The position numbers and the translations under genes were made by a program. From positions 1 to 59,418 of the forward strand of contig NZ_FCNW02000037.1 in the NCBI RefSeq assembly GCF_001544475.1: 59,418 bases of DNA. Reading direction: 5' to 3'. Positions 49,450 through 57,904 of the stretch are shown in pieces. Numbering within the stretch: the first letter of the stretch is position 1; every line of letters starts with the position of its first letter. The notes under the pieces are model-generated. The model was not told the DNA's origin, searched no databases, and worked only from the letters and a program-made list of their open reading frames with translations. This DNA is from Caballeronia humi. Lineage in GTDB: Bacteria > Pseudomonadota > Gammaproteobacteria > Burkholderiales > Burkholderiaceae.

Positions 49450-50496
49450 TTAGCCGAGCGGCCCCGTCGTTTCGCGACGGACCAGTTGAATGGGCAAGAC
49501 ATCATGGGCGGGTGCGCCCATCCCACCGGCTCGAATACGCTCAACGAGTCGGCGGGCGGCGGTGCGCGCCATTGCTTCAACCGGCTGTCGGATCGAGGTC
49601 AATCCGACTAGAGGCGATCCAGCCAGGGGCATGTCATCGAACCCGATGATCGAAAGTTGTTGCGGCACCGCGATGCCCTGCCTTTTTGCCGCTTCAAGCA
49701 CACCGAGCGCGATCGTGTCGTTCCCGGCGACGATGCCGGTGACGCGGTTATCGTCGCTCAGCATCGCAATGGCGCTGGAATATCCCGCCTCGCTGGTGTA
49801 ATCACAATAAATCAATGGCACACTTGTCGGCGGTATGCCCGCTCCCTCTAGCCACTGCAAGGCCCCTTTGACGCGGTCTCTGCTTGTCGACGTGTTCTGC
49901 GAACCCATGACCAGCCCGATTCGGCGATGACCCAGTTGGTAGAGATGCTCGGCCGCGAGGGCGCCAGCATAAACGTTGTCGATCTCGACCGTGTCGACCC
50001 TCACATCGTCGACGGACCGAACGACGAGTACAAGAGGAATGCCTCGTCTCTGCATCTCTGCCACTACGGGTGAGTCGAGCGTCGCGGTGGCAAAGATCAT
50101 CCCATCGAGATAGCCGTCGATCAGGGGCCGAAACGCGAGCATGTTCTCTGAGTCGTTCATCGGGTCGATCATCAGTGTGATCTGGTAGTCGAACTCCTTC
50201 AGGGCGTCATGGAGATGCGTCAACAACAACGTCATGAACCGGTTATGCAGTGCGCCGACCACCACCCCGATCAGCTTCGTTGCGGACTTACGCGTGGGTC
50301 GACCTTGTGACGGAATTCTGTAACCCATCTCGGCAGCGACCGCCTGCACCGCGCTACGGGTGTCGCTACTGATGGCGGGGTGTCCCGCCAGAGAACGAGA
50401 TACGGTAGAAACAGAAATGCCGAGGCGCTCGGCAACATCCTCAAGACGGACTTTCGAAGCCTTCGAGCGAACTACTGACCGGCTCGTGGTTTGCAT
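49450..50496 (-). CDS. LacI-family transcriptional repressor
   Basis: A 348-residue LacI/GalR protein. The N-terminal HTH (VRLEDVAERLGISVSTVSRS LAGHP) with a hinge at about residues 60-75 is followed by a periplasmic-binding-like core: LIGVVVGALHNRFMTLLLTH, HLYQLGHRRIGLVMGSQNTS and LSIIGFDDMPLAGSPLVGLT. It is divergent from the HisD/HpsN-like dehydrogenase with 186 bases between. That region holds repeated TTTGCAT-type motifs, one overlapping its own start codon, so it likely represses the dehydrogenase operon and itself. The effector is probably a pathway intermediate. Confidence 0.94.
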   Translation of the reverse strand: MQTTSRSVVRSKASKVRLEDVAERLGISVSTVSRSLAGHPAISSDTRSAVQAVAAEMGYRIPSQGRPTRKSATKLIGVVVGALHNRFMTLLLTHLHDALKEFDYQITLMIDPMNDSENMLAFRPLIDGYLDGMIFATATLDSPVVAEMQRRGIPLVLVVRSVDDVRVDTVEIDNVYAGALAAEHLYQLGHRRIGLVMGSQNTSTSRDRVKGALQWLEGAGIPPTSVPLIYCDYTSEAGYSSAIAMLSDDNRVTGIVAGNDTIALGVLEAAKRQGIAVPQQLSIIGFDDMPLAGSPLVGLTSIRQPVEAMARTAARRLVERIRAGGMGAPAHDVLPIQLVRRETTGPLG

Positions 50497-50505
50497 AAAT
50501 TTGCA
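50492..50505. promoter_or_regulatory. Candidate LacI operator overlapping the lacI-type start
   Basis: TGCATAAATTTGCA is an imperfect palindrome with matching TGCA ends. It covers the start codon of the LacI-family gene. Two further TTTGCAT copies lie at 50586-50591 (within TTTTGCAT) and 50608-50614 near the divergent dehydrogenase. The set fits autoregulation plus repression of the divergent operon. Confidence 0.4.
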
Positions 50506-50682
50506 TCGTCAGGTTGTACAAGGCGAGGCTATCTCACGCCGTGAATGCGGGCCTCTAGGGTAAGTGTGGAGCATTTGCGAAAATTTTGCATAAAAAATTG
50601 CGCTACATTTGCATCAACGCAGCAGGCCATTGATTCGGATAGCAGGCTGCTCCCAACTACCCCGCAAAAAAGGAAAATGCAA

Positions 50683-51996
50683 ATGGCAATCCAATACTTG
50701 AAACATGGCCGCAGCGCGGAAGAGTCCTCGCAAGACGCCGCCAAGGTTCGTGACGTGGTCACGGGCATCCTCGCCGACGTTGCATCGCGCGGCGACGCAG
50801 CAGTCGCCGAACTTTCGGCGAAGTTCGATAACTGGTCGCCCGAGAGCTTCCGGCTGTCGGACGACGAGATTGCGAGCTGTGTCCGCACGCTGTCTCCCGG
50901 CCAGCTTGAGGACATCAAGTTCGCGCAGGCACAGGTGCGCAACTTCGCCCAGGCGCAACGCGAGTCGATTCGTGACGTCGAAATCGAGACGCTACCGGGC
51001 GTGGTATTGGGCCACAGGAACATGCCGGTCGACAGCGTGGCGTGTTACGTCCCCGGCGGAAAGTTTCCGTTGGTCGCCTCGGCACACATGGGCGTCGTGA
51101 CGGCCAAGGTGGCTGGCGTTCCCCGCATCATCACCGCATCGCCGCCGGTCGGTGGTAAACCAAATCCGGCTGTGGTTGCCGCCATGCACCTTGGCGGCGC
51201 TGACGAGATCTACACGTTCGGCGGTGTCCAGGCCATCGCCGCGATGGCACTGGGCACGCAGACGATCGATCCGGTTGCAATGGTGGTTGGACCGGGCAAT
51301 GCCTTCGTCGCGGAAGCGAAGCGTCAATTGTTCGGTCGCATCGGCATTGACCTGATCGCAGGGCCCTCTGAAACGCTGGTGATCGCCGACGACAGCGTCG
51401 ATGCGGAACTGTGCGCGACGGACCTTCTGGGTCAGGCAGAGCACGGCTTCAATACGCCGGCCATTCTCCTCACGAACTCGCTACAGTTGGCCAAGGACAC
51501 CATCGCCGAGGTCGAACGCTTGCTCGAAATTCTGCCGACGGCAAACACGGCAGGGGTTTCGTGGCGCGACTACGGCGAAGTGATCGTGGCGGACACGCTC
51601 GAAGAAATGGTCGCGGTAGCCGATCGCATTGCATCCGAGCACGTTCAGGTGATGACGCGCGATCCGGACTACTTCCTGAAAAATATGAAGAACTACGGCG
51701 CGCTCTTCCTCGGTGCGCGCACCAACGTTGCCTACGGCGACAAGGTCATCGGCACGAATCACACGCTACCGACCGGCAAAGCCGCGCGCTACACGGGTGG
51801 TCTCTGGGTCGGCAAGTTCATCAAGACTTGCACGTATCAGAAGGTACTGACGGATGAAGCGAGCGCGCTGATCGGCTCGTACTGCTCGCGGCTGTGTGCC
51901 ATCGAGGGCATGATCGCGCACGGTGAGCAAGCCAACATCCGTGTGCGTCGCTTCGGCAACCGCGATGTGCCGTACGGCACGGCTGTTCCCGCGTAA
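50683..51996 (+). CDS. HisD/HpsN-family NAD-dependent alcohol dehydrogenase
   Basis: The 437-residue protein belongs to the histidinol dehydrogenase superfamily. VACYVPGGKFPLVASAHMGV and VVGPGNAFVAEAKRQLFGRI form the nucleotide part. Zinc-site residues appear in GQAEHGFNTPAILL, in DKVIGTNHTLP and in the GMIAHGEQA histidine. The catalytic Glu-His pair lies in SEHVQVM. Outside these, the sequence (ARYTGGLWVGKFIKTCTYQ) is more like the HpsN sulfopropanediol dehydrogenase branch than biosynthetic HisD, and the neighbours are catabolic. It likely oxidises a polyol-like alcohol in two steps to the acid. The ATG at 50683 has AAGGA eight bases upstream. Confidence 0.88.
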   Translation: MAIQYLKHGRSAEESSQDAAKVRDVVTGILADVASRGDAAVAELSAKFDNWSPESFRLSDDEIASCVRTLSPGQLEDIKFAQAQVRNFAQAQRESIRDVEIETLPGVVLGHRNMPVDSVACYVPGGKFPLVASAHMGVVTAKVAGVPRIITASPPVGGKPNPAVVAAMHLGGADEIYTFGGVQAIAAMALGTQTIDPVAMVVGPGNAFVAEAKRQLFGRIGIDLIAGPSETLVIADDSVDAELCATDLLGQAEHGFNTPAILLTNSLQLAKDTIAEVERLLEILPTANTAGVSWRDYGEVIVADTLEEMVAVADRIASEHVQVMTRDPDYFLKNMKNYGALFLGARTNVAYGDKVIGTNHTLPTGKAARYTGGLWVGKFIKTCTYQKVLTDEASALIGSYCSRLCAIEGMIAHGEQANIRVRRFGNRDVPYGTAVPA

Positions 51997-52016
51997 CTGC
52001 CGCTGAGGAGGCGCTC

Positions 52017-52499
52017 ATGACACGGACCAAGCCACGGCCTCGAAGCGATTTTCACTGGTTTTGTCAAGTCAACACCCAGTGGAAAGACATTGATATCTAC
52101 GGGCATGTGAACAACGCTGTCCATTACACGTGGTTCGATACCGCGGTCAATGGATGGCTCGTCGAACGAGGCCTTCTGGACCCGGTTCGTAGTGAGACTG
52201 TCGGCTTGGTCGTGCGCACGAGTTGCGAGTACTTTGACGAGGTCGTTTTCCCGGACCTCGTCACCTGTGGGCTGTGCGTCAGCAGAGTAGGGACGACCAG
52301 CGTAACGTATGAGATCAGCCTGTTCAGAAATGACCGTGATCAGTCGTTTGCGCATGGCACGTTCGTTCACGCCTACGTCGACCGTATCACGCACAGGCCG
52401 GTTCCGCTTTCAGAAGATCTTCGGCACGCGGTCCTACAGATCAAGTCCCTCGTTGAGATTCTCGCTGAACCAGACCGACGGGCTAAAGTGGACGTGTGA
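52017..52499 (+). CDS. Hotdog-fold acyl-CoA thioesterase (YbgC/4HBT type)
   Basis: The 160-residue protein has the 4-hydroxybenzoyl-CoA thioesterase/YbgC motif. VNTQWKDIDIYGHVNNAVHY carries the catalytic aspartate and the HVNN turn, and SCEYFDEVVFPDLV and FVHAYVDRITHRPVPLSEDL continue the fold. It likely hydrolyses a short or aromatic acyl-CoA formed in the cluster. It starts 20 bases after the dehydrogenase stop, behind GAGGAGGCGCTC, so the genes are cotranscribed. The presence of a thioesterase implies a CoA-thioester step, although no ligase is seen in the window segment. Confidence 0.9.
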   Translation: MTRTKPRPRSDFHWFCQVNTQWKDIDIYGHVNNAVHYTWFDTAVNGWLVERGLLDPVRSETVGLVVRTSCEYFDEVVFPDLVTCGLCVSRVGTTSVTYEISLFRNDRDQSFAHGTFVHAYVDRITHRPVPLSEDLRHAVLQIKSLVEILAEPDRRAKVDV

Positions 52500-52557
52500 A
52501 GACAACCGACCCCGGCGAACGCCACGGTCGAGTTCCGCTTTGTTTCAGGAGTTCCAC

Positions 52558-52947
52558 ATGCCGTATCTTCAGTTGGACGTGAACGACACGTATCCGGTGG
52601 ACGCCAAAAAGGCGCTCGCGCAAAAAATGGCTTCAGTGTATGCCGACATGATGACGGTCGACATTCGACGCATCAGCATCGCGATTCGCGAAGTGGGCGA
52701 AGGTGGCGTCTGGAGGATCGTAGACGGAGAACCCGTTCCCGTCGCCGTGTTGATGTGTGACATCCGAAGCGGACGGACACCTGAGTTGCGCATGCAGGTT
52801 GCAAAGGCGCTATGCGGCGCGTGCATCGAGATACTGGGTTTGCGCGAGGATCGTCTGAACGTGGAGTTCACCCAGCACTCAGGCGATGAAATGTACCATC
52901 CGACATTGGGAGGCTATAGCCCGGATTGGTCAGAGGACGAAGCGTAA
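52558..52947 (+). CDS. Tautomerase-superfamily protein
   Basis: The 129-residue product begins MPYLQLDVNDTYPVDAKKAL. Proline directly after the initiator methionine would become the catalytic N-terminal base of a 4-oxalocrotonate tautomerase/MIF-type enzyme. The beta-alpha-beta pattern repeats once (about residues 1-60 and 62-125), giving a double-length cis-CaaD/MIF-like architecture. It should isomerise an enol or unsaturated oxo-acid. A related gene lies at 55982. CAGGAG precedes the ATG. It follows the thioesterase by 58 bases in the same operon. Confidence 0.85.
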   Translation: MPYLQLDVNDTYPVDAKKALAQKMASVYADMMTVDIRRISIAIREVGEGGVWRIVDGEPVPVAVLMCDIRSGRTPELRMQVAKALCGACIEILGLREDRLNVEFTQHSGDEMYHPTLGGYSPDWSEDEA

Positions 52948-52973
52948 GCACGTCGGTCTTGCCAATGCGTCTT

Positions 52974-53939
52974 CTACGCGTGCGCAAGACGGCTTGCACC
53001 GGCCGTGCGCTGTATTGCCTGTGGAGGCTGTCCGAACGCGCGGAGGAACGCCTGGCGCATACGCTCGCGATCCCCGAATCCAGTCTCGCGCGCAATCACC
53101 TCGATGGGATGGTGGCCAGTCTCCATCATGAGCCTTGCCGCTTCGACGCGTAGCCGTTCAATCGCCTTGCTGGGTGACTGCCCGGTTTCCGCGCGAAAAA
53201 TGCGGCTGAACTGGCGCGGACTCAACCGCGCCACGTCCGCGAGCTTTTCCAGTGACAGTTCGCTGCGCAGATTTTCCCGGGCGTAGGCCAGCACAGTTTG
53301 TACACGATCCGACTTCGCATTCAGGTCCAGCAGCGCTGAAAACTGTGATTGACCACCTCCACGTCGTTGATACATGACCAGCTTCCGAGCGACGCGCTGC
53401 GCAGTCTCCAGACCGAGATCCTGCTCGACGATGGCAAGCGCCAGGTCGACCCCGGCAGTCATTCCGGCCGACGTCCAGATATGCCCATCCACCACGAAAA
53501 TACGGTCCTCATCGAGCAGCACGTCAGGGTATCGGCTTCTGAAGGCTTGAGCATGGAGCCAGTGAGTCGTCGCGTGCTTGCCGGCGAGGAGTCCTGCCTC
53601 CGCCAACACGAATGCGCCTGTGCAAATCGACGCGATTCGTCTCACATCTTTCGACGCGCCCCGTAGATAGTCCAGCACGCTGGCCGGAGGCTTCTCACAG
53701 TCGTTATCGCCTCCGACGATCAACGTGTCGTAGGTCCAGTCACGCAGGCGATCCGTGTTGACCGAGAAGCTTTGTGACGACATGACGGGACCGCCCGACT
53801 CAGAGACAACGCGGAAACGATAAACATCATGGCCATGGATGCGGTTGGCATATTCAAAAACACTGCCGACCGCAAGCCCGAGTGCTTGAAAGTTGGGATA
53901 GACAAGAAAGCCTACGAGATGCACGAGTGGGTCCGTCAT
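52974..53939 (-). CDS. GlxA-type AraC-family transcriptional regulator
   Basis: A 321-residue regulator with an N-terminal DJ-1/PfpI-like domain (LVHLVGFLVYPNFQALGLAV, ICTGAFVLAEAGLLAGKHAT) and a C-terminal AraC HTH pair (LSLEKLADVARLSPRQFSRI, PIEVIARETGFGDRERMRQA). The cysteine in SICTGAFVLAEAGLL is at the nucleophile-elbow position. This GlxA layout is common among regulators of amino acid, carnitine and betaine catabolism. It is convergent with the tautomerase gene and divergent from the SDR gene at 54187, which is its most likely target. Confidence 0.93.
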   Translation of the reverse strand: MTDPLVHLVGFLVYPNFQALGLAVGSVFEYANRIHGHDVYRFRVVSESGGPVMSSQSFSVNTDRLRDWTYDTLIVGGDNDCEKPPASVLDYLRGASKDVRRIASICTGAFVLAEAGLLAGKHATTHWLHAQAFRSRYPDVLLDEDRIFVVDGHIWTSAGMTAGVDLALAIVEQDLGLETAQRVARKLVMYQRRGGGQSQFSALLDLNAKSDRVQTVLAYARENLRSELSLEKLADVARLSPRQFSRIFRAETGQSPSKAIERLRVEAARLMMETGHHPIEVIARETGFGDRERMRQAFLRAFGQPPQAIQRTAGASRLAHA

Positions 53940-54186
53940 GACTTAAAAACTTGAACCTATCATAAAACGGACTCACGCGCGCAGACGAGCCTTTTTTCGG
54001 GTTCATTAGGTTGATTACTATATTCCGTCTTATTTAAGCAAAGTTTCAATCGATCTTGCAGAAGCAGCGCGCTTCGGTGGATGTCTCGAATCATTGGATA
54101 TATGTCATTGAGGATGATTGCCGTGCCCCTCACAATAGGCAGCAAGGCTTCGGCAAATCCTGTCGAACACACTGAAGAGATACGAC

Positions 54187-54999
54187 ATGACATCCTCTAC
54201 GACATCGCAAAAAGGGACAGCGGTCATTACCGGCGCATCTTCCGGAATCGGCGCGCTATACGCAGACCGACTGGCCAAGCGCGGCTACGACCTGATCCTG
54301 GTCGCCAGAAACGCGGAGCGGCTCGGCGCACTCGCGAATCGGCTGAGCGAAGAGACCGGTAGGTCGCTCAAAACTGTTGCTGCTGACCTCGGCGACAAAT
54401 CGGGTCTTGCACAGGTCGAAGCGCTTTTACGCGAAGACAAGAGCATTTCGATGCTTGTCAACAACGCGGGCGTGGGCTCGGTCGCCTCCGTGCTCGACAG
54501 CGACGTTGACGCAATGGAAGCGATGATCGATCTGAACATTACGGCGCTGACGCGCCTGACCTATGCCATCGCACCCGCTTTCGCAGAGAAAGGTTCGGGC
54601 ACGGTGATCAACATCGCGTCGGTGGTAGGCATCGCCGTAGAGCTGCTCAACGGTGTGTATAGCGCCTCGAAATCGTATGTGTTGAGCTTCGGCCATGCGC
54701 TGCAACGTGACCTCGCACCGAAGGGCGTGCGTGTCCAGACGGTGCTGCCCGCAGCCACCGCTACGGAGTTTTGGGATGTGGCAGGCTATGCCAAGCAGAA
54801 GGAAGCACCGACGACCATGACAGCCGAAGACCTTGTCGATGCGGCGCTTGCAGGTCTCGACCAAGGCGAACTGGTGACGATCCCCACCTTGCAGGATGGA
54901 GGTGACTGGGCACGCTGGGAAGCCGATCGGCGCGCGATGACGCCCAAATTTGCAAATGCGAAGCCTGCTGCGCGTTACAAGCTCGCCGGGAAGGTATAA
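54187..54999 (+). CDS. Short-chain dehydrogenase/reductase
   Basis: A 270-residue SDR of the DltE/YdfG-like branch. The cofactor loop TGASSGIGALYADRLAKRGY is followed by LVNNAGVGSVASVLDSDVDA and the catalytic YSASKSYVLSFGHALQRDLA. An arginine after beta-2 (VARNAERLG) favours NADP. The ATG follows GAAGAGATACGAC. The gene is convergent with the MarR gene and ends at a shared strong hairpin. It and the MarR gene look like a regulator/oxidoreductase pair inserted between the two tautomerase genes. Substrate unknown. Confidence 0.93.
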   Translation: MTSSTTSQKGTAVITGASSGIGALYADRLAKRGYDLILVARNAERLGALANRLSEETGRSLKTVAADLGDKSGLAQVEALLREDKSISMLVNNAGVGSVASVLDSDVDAMEAMIDLNITALTRLTYAIAPAFAEKGSGTVINIASVVGIAVELLNGVYSASKSYVLSFGHALQRDLAPKGVRVQTVLPAATATEFWDVAGYAKQKEAPTTMTAEDLVDAALAGLDQGELVTIPTLQDGGDWARWEADRRAMTPKFANAKPAARYKLAGKV

Positions 55000-55012
55000 C
55001 GCCGAGGCAAAG

Positions 55013-55040
55013 AAAAAAGCGGAGCATGACTGCTCCGCTT
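55013..55040 (-). terminator. Strong intrinsic terminator
   Basis: AAGCGGAGCA and TGCTCCGCTT make a perfect 10-bp stem around a TGAC loop, lying between convergent SDR and MarR genes. On the minus strand it is followed by TTTTTTC, a classic rho-independent terminator for the MarR transcript. On the plus strand only two T residues follow, so it may also stop SDR transcription but less strongly. Confidence 0.9.
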
Positions 55041-55060
55041 GACTCCCCAAGTGACTCCTC

Positions 55061-55492
55061 CTATCGGTCGCCGCCTACGTGTTGCAGCGTCTCCAGTGCC
55101 TGTAGAAGCACATCCTTGGCAGGCCCTTTCAGGTACTTCTTGAGTTCCTTCTCAACTTGAATCTGCGCCGTGCGCCAGTGCGGCTCGGCCTCTTTCAATA
55201 CGCGGGCACCGGTGGGGCTGAGCTTCGCCAGCTTGTAGCGCGCATCCTCATCAGCCGATACCTCAACCCATCCTGCATCAATCAGCAACTTGATGTTGCG
55301 CGAGATTGTCGTCTTGTCGAGCGACAACTCGGTTGCAATTTCATTGTAGGTTGCCGAACCAAGACGATCGAGGCCACGTAGCAGTGTGAGCTGTGTGATT
55401 TTCAGGCCCACCGGGCGTAAAGCTTCGTCGTAAATGCTCGTCAGCGCATTCGCTGAGCGCCTGAACTGGGTGCAATAGCATTCAGTAAACAT
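55061..55492 (-). CDS. MarR-family transcriptional regulator
   Basis: The 143-residue protein has the MarR winged helix: LKITQLTLLRGLDRLGSATY, then LSLDKTTISRNIKLLIDAGW as recognition helix and SADEDARYKLAKLSPTGARV as wing. It should act as a dimer, commonly repressing an adjacent oxidoreductase or efflux gene until a phenolic or oxidant ligand binds. The ATG at 55492 has AGAGGA seven bases upstream. A copy of the TGTATATGCA motif lies 28 bases upstream and could be its operator. The convergent SDR is a plausible physiological partner. Confidence 0.92.
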   Translation of the reverse strand: MFTECYCTQFRRSANALTSIYDEALRPVGLKITQLTLLRGLDRLGSATYNEIATELSLDKTTISRNIKLLIDAGWVEVSADEDARYKLAKLSPTGARVLKEAEPHWRTAQIQVEKELKKYLKGPAKDVLLQALETLQHVGGDR

Positions 55493-55519
55493 CGACAATC
55501 CTCTCGAACGATTGATCAG

Positions 55520-55529
55520 TGTATATGCA
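55520..55529. promoter_or_regulatory. TGTATATGCA motif, copy 1
   Basis: One of three exact copies of TGTATATGCA or its complement in a 489-base gene-free stretch between the MarR gene and the second tautomerase. This copy lies in the marR promoter and is a candidate MarR operator. Confidence 0.4.
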
Positions 55530-55710
55530 TCTATCCTAGCACTTCCTGGGAGGAAACGTCGAGTCGATGACCCGGTTCAGCGATATGCCCCGTGGCCTTT
55601 GTATCTCCTGGCGCGCGCACGCAGCGCTTACCGCACAAGCTTGTCGAGGAAAAGATGAAGCCGGTACGGGTTCTCACTAGGTTGAAGACACACCGAATAC
55701 TACTAGACTG

Positions 55711-55741
55711 TTGCATATACATCCGTTGTAGATACATCTAC
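55711..55741. promoter_or_regulatory. TGTATATGCA motif copy 2 and adjacent palindrome
   Basis: TTGCATATACATC (55711-55723) is the exact reverse complement of a 13-mer at 55860. It is followed at 55728-55741 by GTAGATACATCTAC, a palindrome with 6-base arms. The density of such sites suggests a regulator-binding region rather than coding DNA. Confidence 0.45.
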
Positions 55742-55859
55742 TCCAGACCAACCCTGTTGTGACGGTCCGGAGCGGCGCGTCAGAAGGGTGGCGAGGAGTC
55801 GAGGCATCGCGCGGTTTGTTGCGGCCATCGGCTTTGCTCGGACATACTGCGCTCCTATA

Positions 55860-55872
55860 GATGTATATGCAA
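55860..55872. promoter_or_regulatory. TGTATATGCA motif, copy 3
   Basis: GATGTATATGCAA matches the reverse complement of the 55711 site over 13 bases. It lies 110-122 bases upstream of the second tautomerase gene. A related TTGCATAC follows near 55915. No gene is recognised in the 55493-55981 interval. Confidence 0.45.
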
Positions 55873-55981
55873 CCGCGTCTTGGCGCTGACACGGCGATGC
55901 AGCTTTTCAACAATTGCATACGTATTCGCGAAGTCTGAAGAAAGCGCCGCCCTTAATTAACCTCGAAAGGAGTTGCCGGAA

Positions 55982-56353
55982 ATGCCCATCATTGTTTGCA
56001 ACACGCGCGCTGGACTGGACGTCGACATCAAGCGGAAGATCGCCAAAGCGATCACCGTCGCCGTGAACGAGACGATCAAATCCCCGCTCGAAATCATCAG
56101 CGTGGTCTTCAATGACTTGCCGTCCGAAAGCAGCTACGTGGGTGGAGAACCCGGCGGCGACACGCTCATCATGTGCAACATCCGCGCGGGTCGATCTGAC
56201 GACGCGAAGCTCACCTTGGTTAAGAAGGTGAGCGCCATTTTCAGCGACTATGCGGGCATCTCAGAGGACCGTATCGAGACCGGGCTGCTCGAATTCAATC
56301 CCAAGTTCATCATTCGCGGCGGCCAGCAGCTGCCCGACCCTCCTGACGCGTGA
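55982..56353 (+). CDS. Tautomerase-superfamily protein
   Basis: A 123-residue protein beginning MPIIVCNTRAGLDVDIKRKI. The N-terminal proline after methionine is the expected catalytic base. A second beta-alpha unit begins at TLIMCNIRAGRSDDAKLTLV, so the two halves look like an internal duplication, as in the tautomerase at 52558. It should convert an oxo/enol intermediate. AAGGAG precedes the ATG with a ten-base gap, and a TTG three codons upstream is possible but weaker. It lies 73 bases before the transporter gene and is probably cotranscribed with it. Confidence 0.85.
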   Translation: MPIIVCNTRAGLDVDIKRKIAKAITVAVNETIKSPLEIISVVFNDLPSESSYVGGEPGGDTLIMCNIRAGRSDDAKLTLVKKVSAIFSDYAGISEDRIETGLLEFNPKFIIRGGQQLPDPPDA

Positions 56354-56426
56354 TCGACAGTACCTCACACACACTGTAGATAGGTTTCTAAAATATTCTG
56401 CATAACTATGCATTAGGAGGCGGATT

Positions 56427-57770
56427 GTGGATACCAAGAGCTCAACTGCGGCAGGGCATTCGTCACCAAAGATGTTGACGATTGCAATCGCCAGTTTCAT
56501 TGGAAGTGCCATTGAGTGGTTTGACTTCTTTCTTTACGGAATCACCTCTGCACTCGTCTTTGGCAAGCTGTACTTCCCCAGCGGAGACGCGTTGACCGGG
56601 ACGCTGCTGGCGTTCGGCACATTTGCGGTCGGTTTCATCGCACGGCCATTTGGAGGCATCGTTGCGGGGCACCTCGGCGACCGTGTCGGACGAAAGTTCG
56701 TGCTGGTCACGACGCTGGTGGCGATGGGGGTTTCGACCACGCTCATCGGTCTTGTACCGTCATATCACAGCATCGGACTGGCTGCACCGATTCTGCTGAT
56801 CCTGCTGCGCATCGTGCAAGGGTTGGCCGTAGGCGGCGAATGGGGCGGGGCCGCGCTGATTGCGGTCGAGCATGCAAAGCCAAACCGACGTGGTCTTTAC
56901 GGAAGCTTTCCCCAGATGGGACTTCCCGCGGGGTTGTGTATGGCGGTGGGCGGCATGGAACTGGCGAGTCGACTGCCCGAAGCAGAGTTTCTAGCGTGGG
57001 GCTGGCGGGTTCCTTTCCTGTGCAGTGCATTGCTTGTAGCGGTCGGTCTCGTGATCCGACTTCGCATCGAAGAGCCACCCGCGTTCAAAAAGGTGCTTGA
57101 TAACCACGCAACCGTGAAATTGCCGATCGTCGAAGCCTTCCTGCGGTTCCCGCGGGCGATTCTGATTTCCGCCGGTCTCCGGTTTGCGGATAACATTTTG
57201 TATTATGTATTTACGACTTTTGGCCTGACGTATATGACGAGCCATCTGGGCGTGCCTCGTAAAACGGTGCTCGTCGCCATCTTGATTGCGGCTGCGCTTG
57301 AGCTGTTGACTAAGCCATTTTTTGGCGCGTTATCTGACAGGGTTGGGCGCAAACCAGTGGTCATCTTCGGCGCGGCGGTGGCGGTGGTGGCGCCTTTCCC
57401 GTTCTTCCATATGGTGGGGACTGGAAACCCGACAATGATCCTGCTCGCGGAGATCATGGTGCTCACGATTGCTCATGCCGCTGTGTTCTCGCCGATGGCC
57501 GCATGGTTTGCCGAAATGTTCAGCCCTGAGGTGCGCTATAGCGGGGTGACGATTGGGTTCCAGTTAGGTGCATTGGTAGCGGGTGCGCCGACCCCGCTGA
57601 TCGCTACGGCGCTGCTCGCGAAGTACGGTGATTACACCCCGGTAGCGATATTCGCGATGATTGCGGCCGGCATCACGCTCGTATGCGCCCTCTTCGCGAG
57701 GGTCGCCAGCGATCGCAAGGCTCCGTCAACGTCGACGTTTATTCCTGCGAGCAATACGCACGACGGCTGA
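56427..57770 (+). CDS. Major facilitator transporter, metabolite:H+ symporter (MHS) family
   Basis: A 447-residue membrane protein with about 12 hydrophobic segments. MHS hallmarks are GSAIEWFDFFLYGITSALVF in the first segment, then RPFGGIVAGHLGDRVGRKFV in loop 2-3, and FGALSDRVGRKPVVIFGAAV in the matching loop of the second half. Relatives import carboxylates such as citrate, ketoglutarate, shikimate, proline/betaine and aromatic acids. The GTG start is supported by AGGAGG six bases upstream. It follows the second tautomerase and precedes the second LacI, so it likely imports the substrate of this cluster. Confidence 0.95.
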   Translation: MDTKSSTAAGHSSPKMLTIAIASFIGSAIEWFDFFLYGITSALVFGKLYFPSGDALTGTLLAFGTFAVGFIARPFGGIVAGHLGDRVGRKFVLVTTLVAMGVSTTLIGLVPSYHSIGLAAPILLILLRIVQGLAVGGEWGGAALIAVEHAKPNRRGLYGSFPQMGLPAGLCMAVGGMELASRLPEAEFLAWGWRVPFLCSALLVAVGLVIRLRIEEPPAFKKVLDNHATVKLPIVEAFLRFPRAILISAGLRFADNILYYVFTTFGLTYMTSHLGVPRKTVLVAILIAAALELLTKPFFGALSDRVGRKPVVIFGAAVAVVAPFPFFHMVGTGNPTMILLAEIMVLTIAHAAVFSPMAAWFAEMFSPEVRYSGVTIGFQLGALVAGAPTPLIATALLAKYGDYTPVAIFAMIAAGITLVCALFARVASDRKAPSTSTFIPASNTHDG

Positions 57771-57904
57771 GCCGCGGGCAGTCGAAATTCAATTACCGCC
57801 GAACGGGACAGAACCCCTACTTCGGCGAATGGAGGTGGTCGAGAAGCCAGCGATCGCTCAACGCACATCGCTCCCCATGCGATACCTCACGGATGCACAG
57901 TAAA

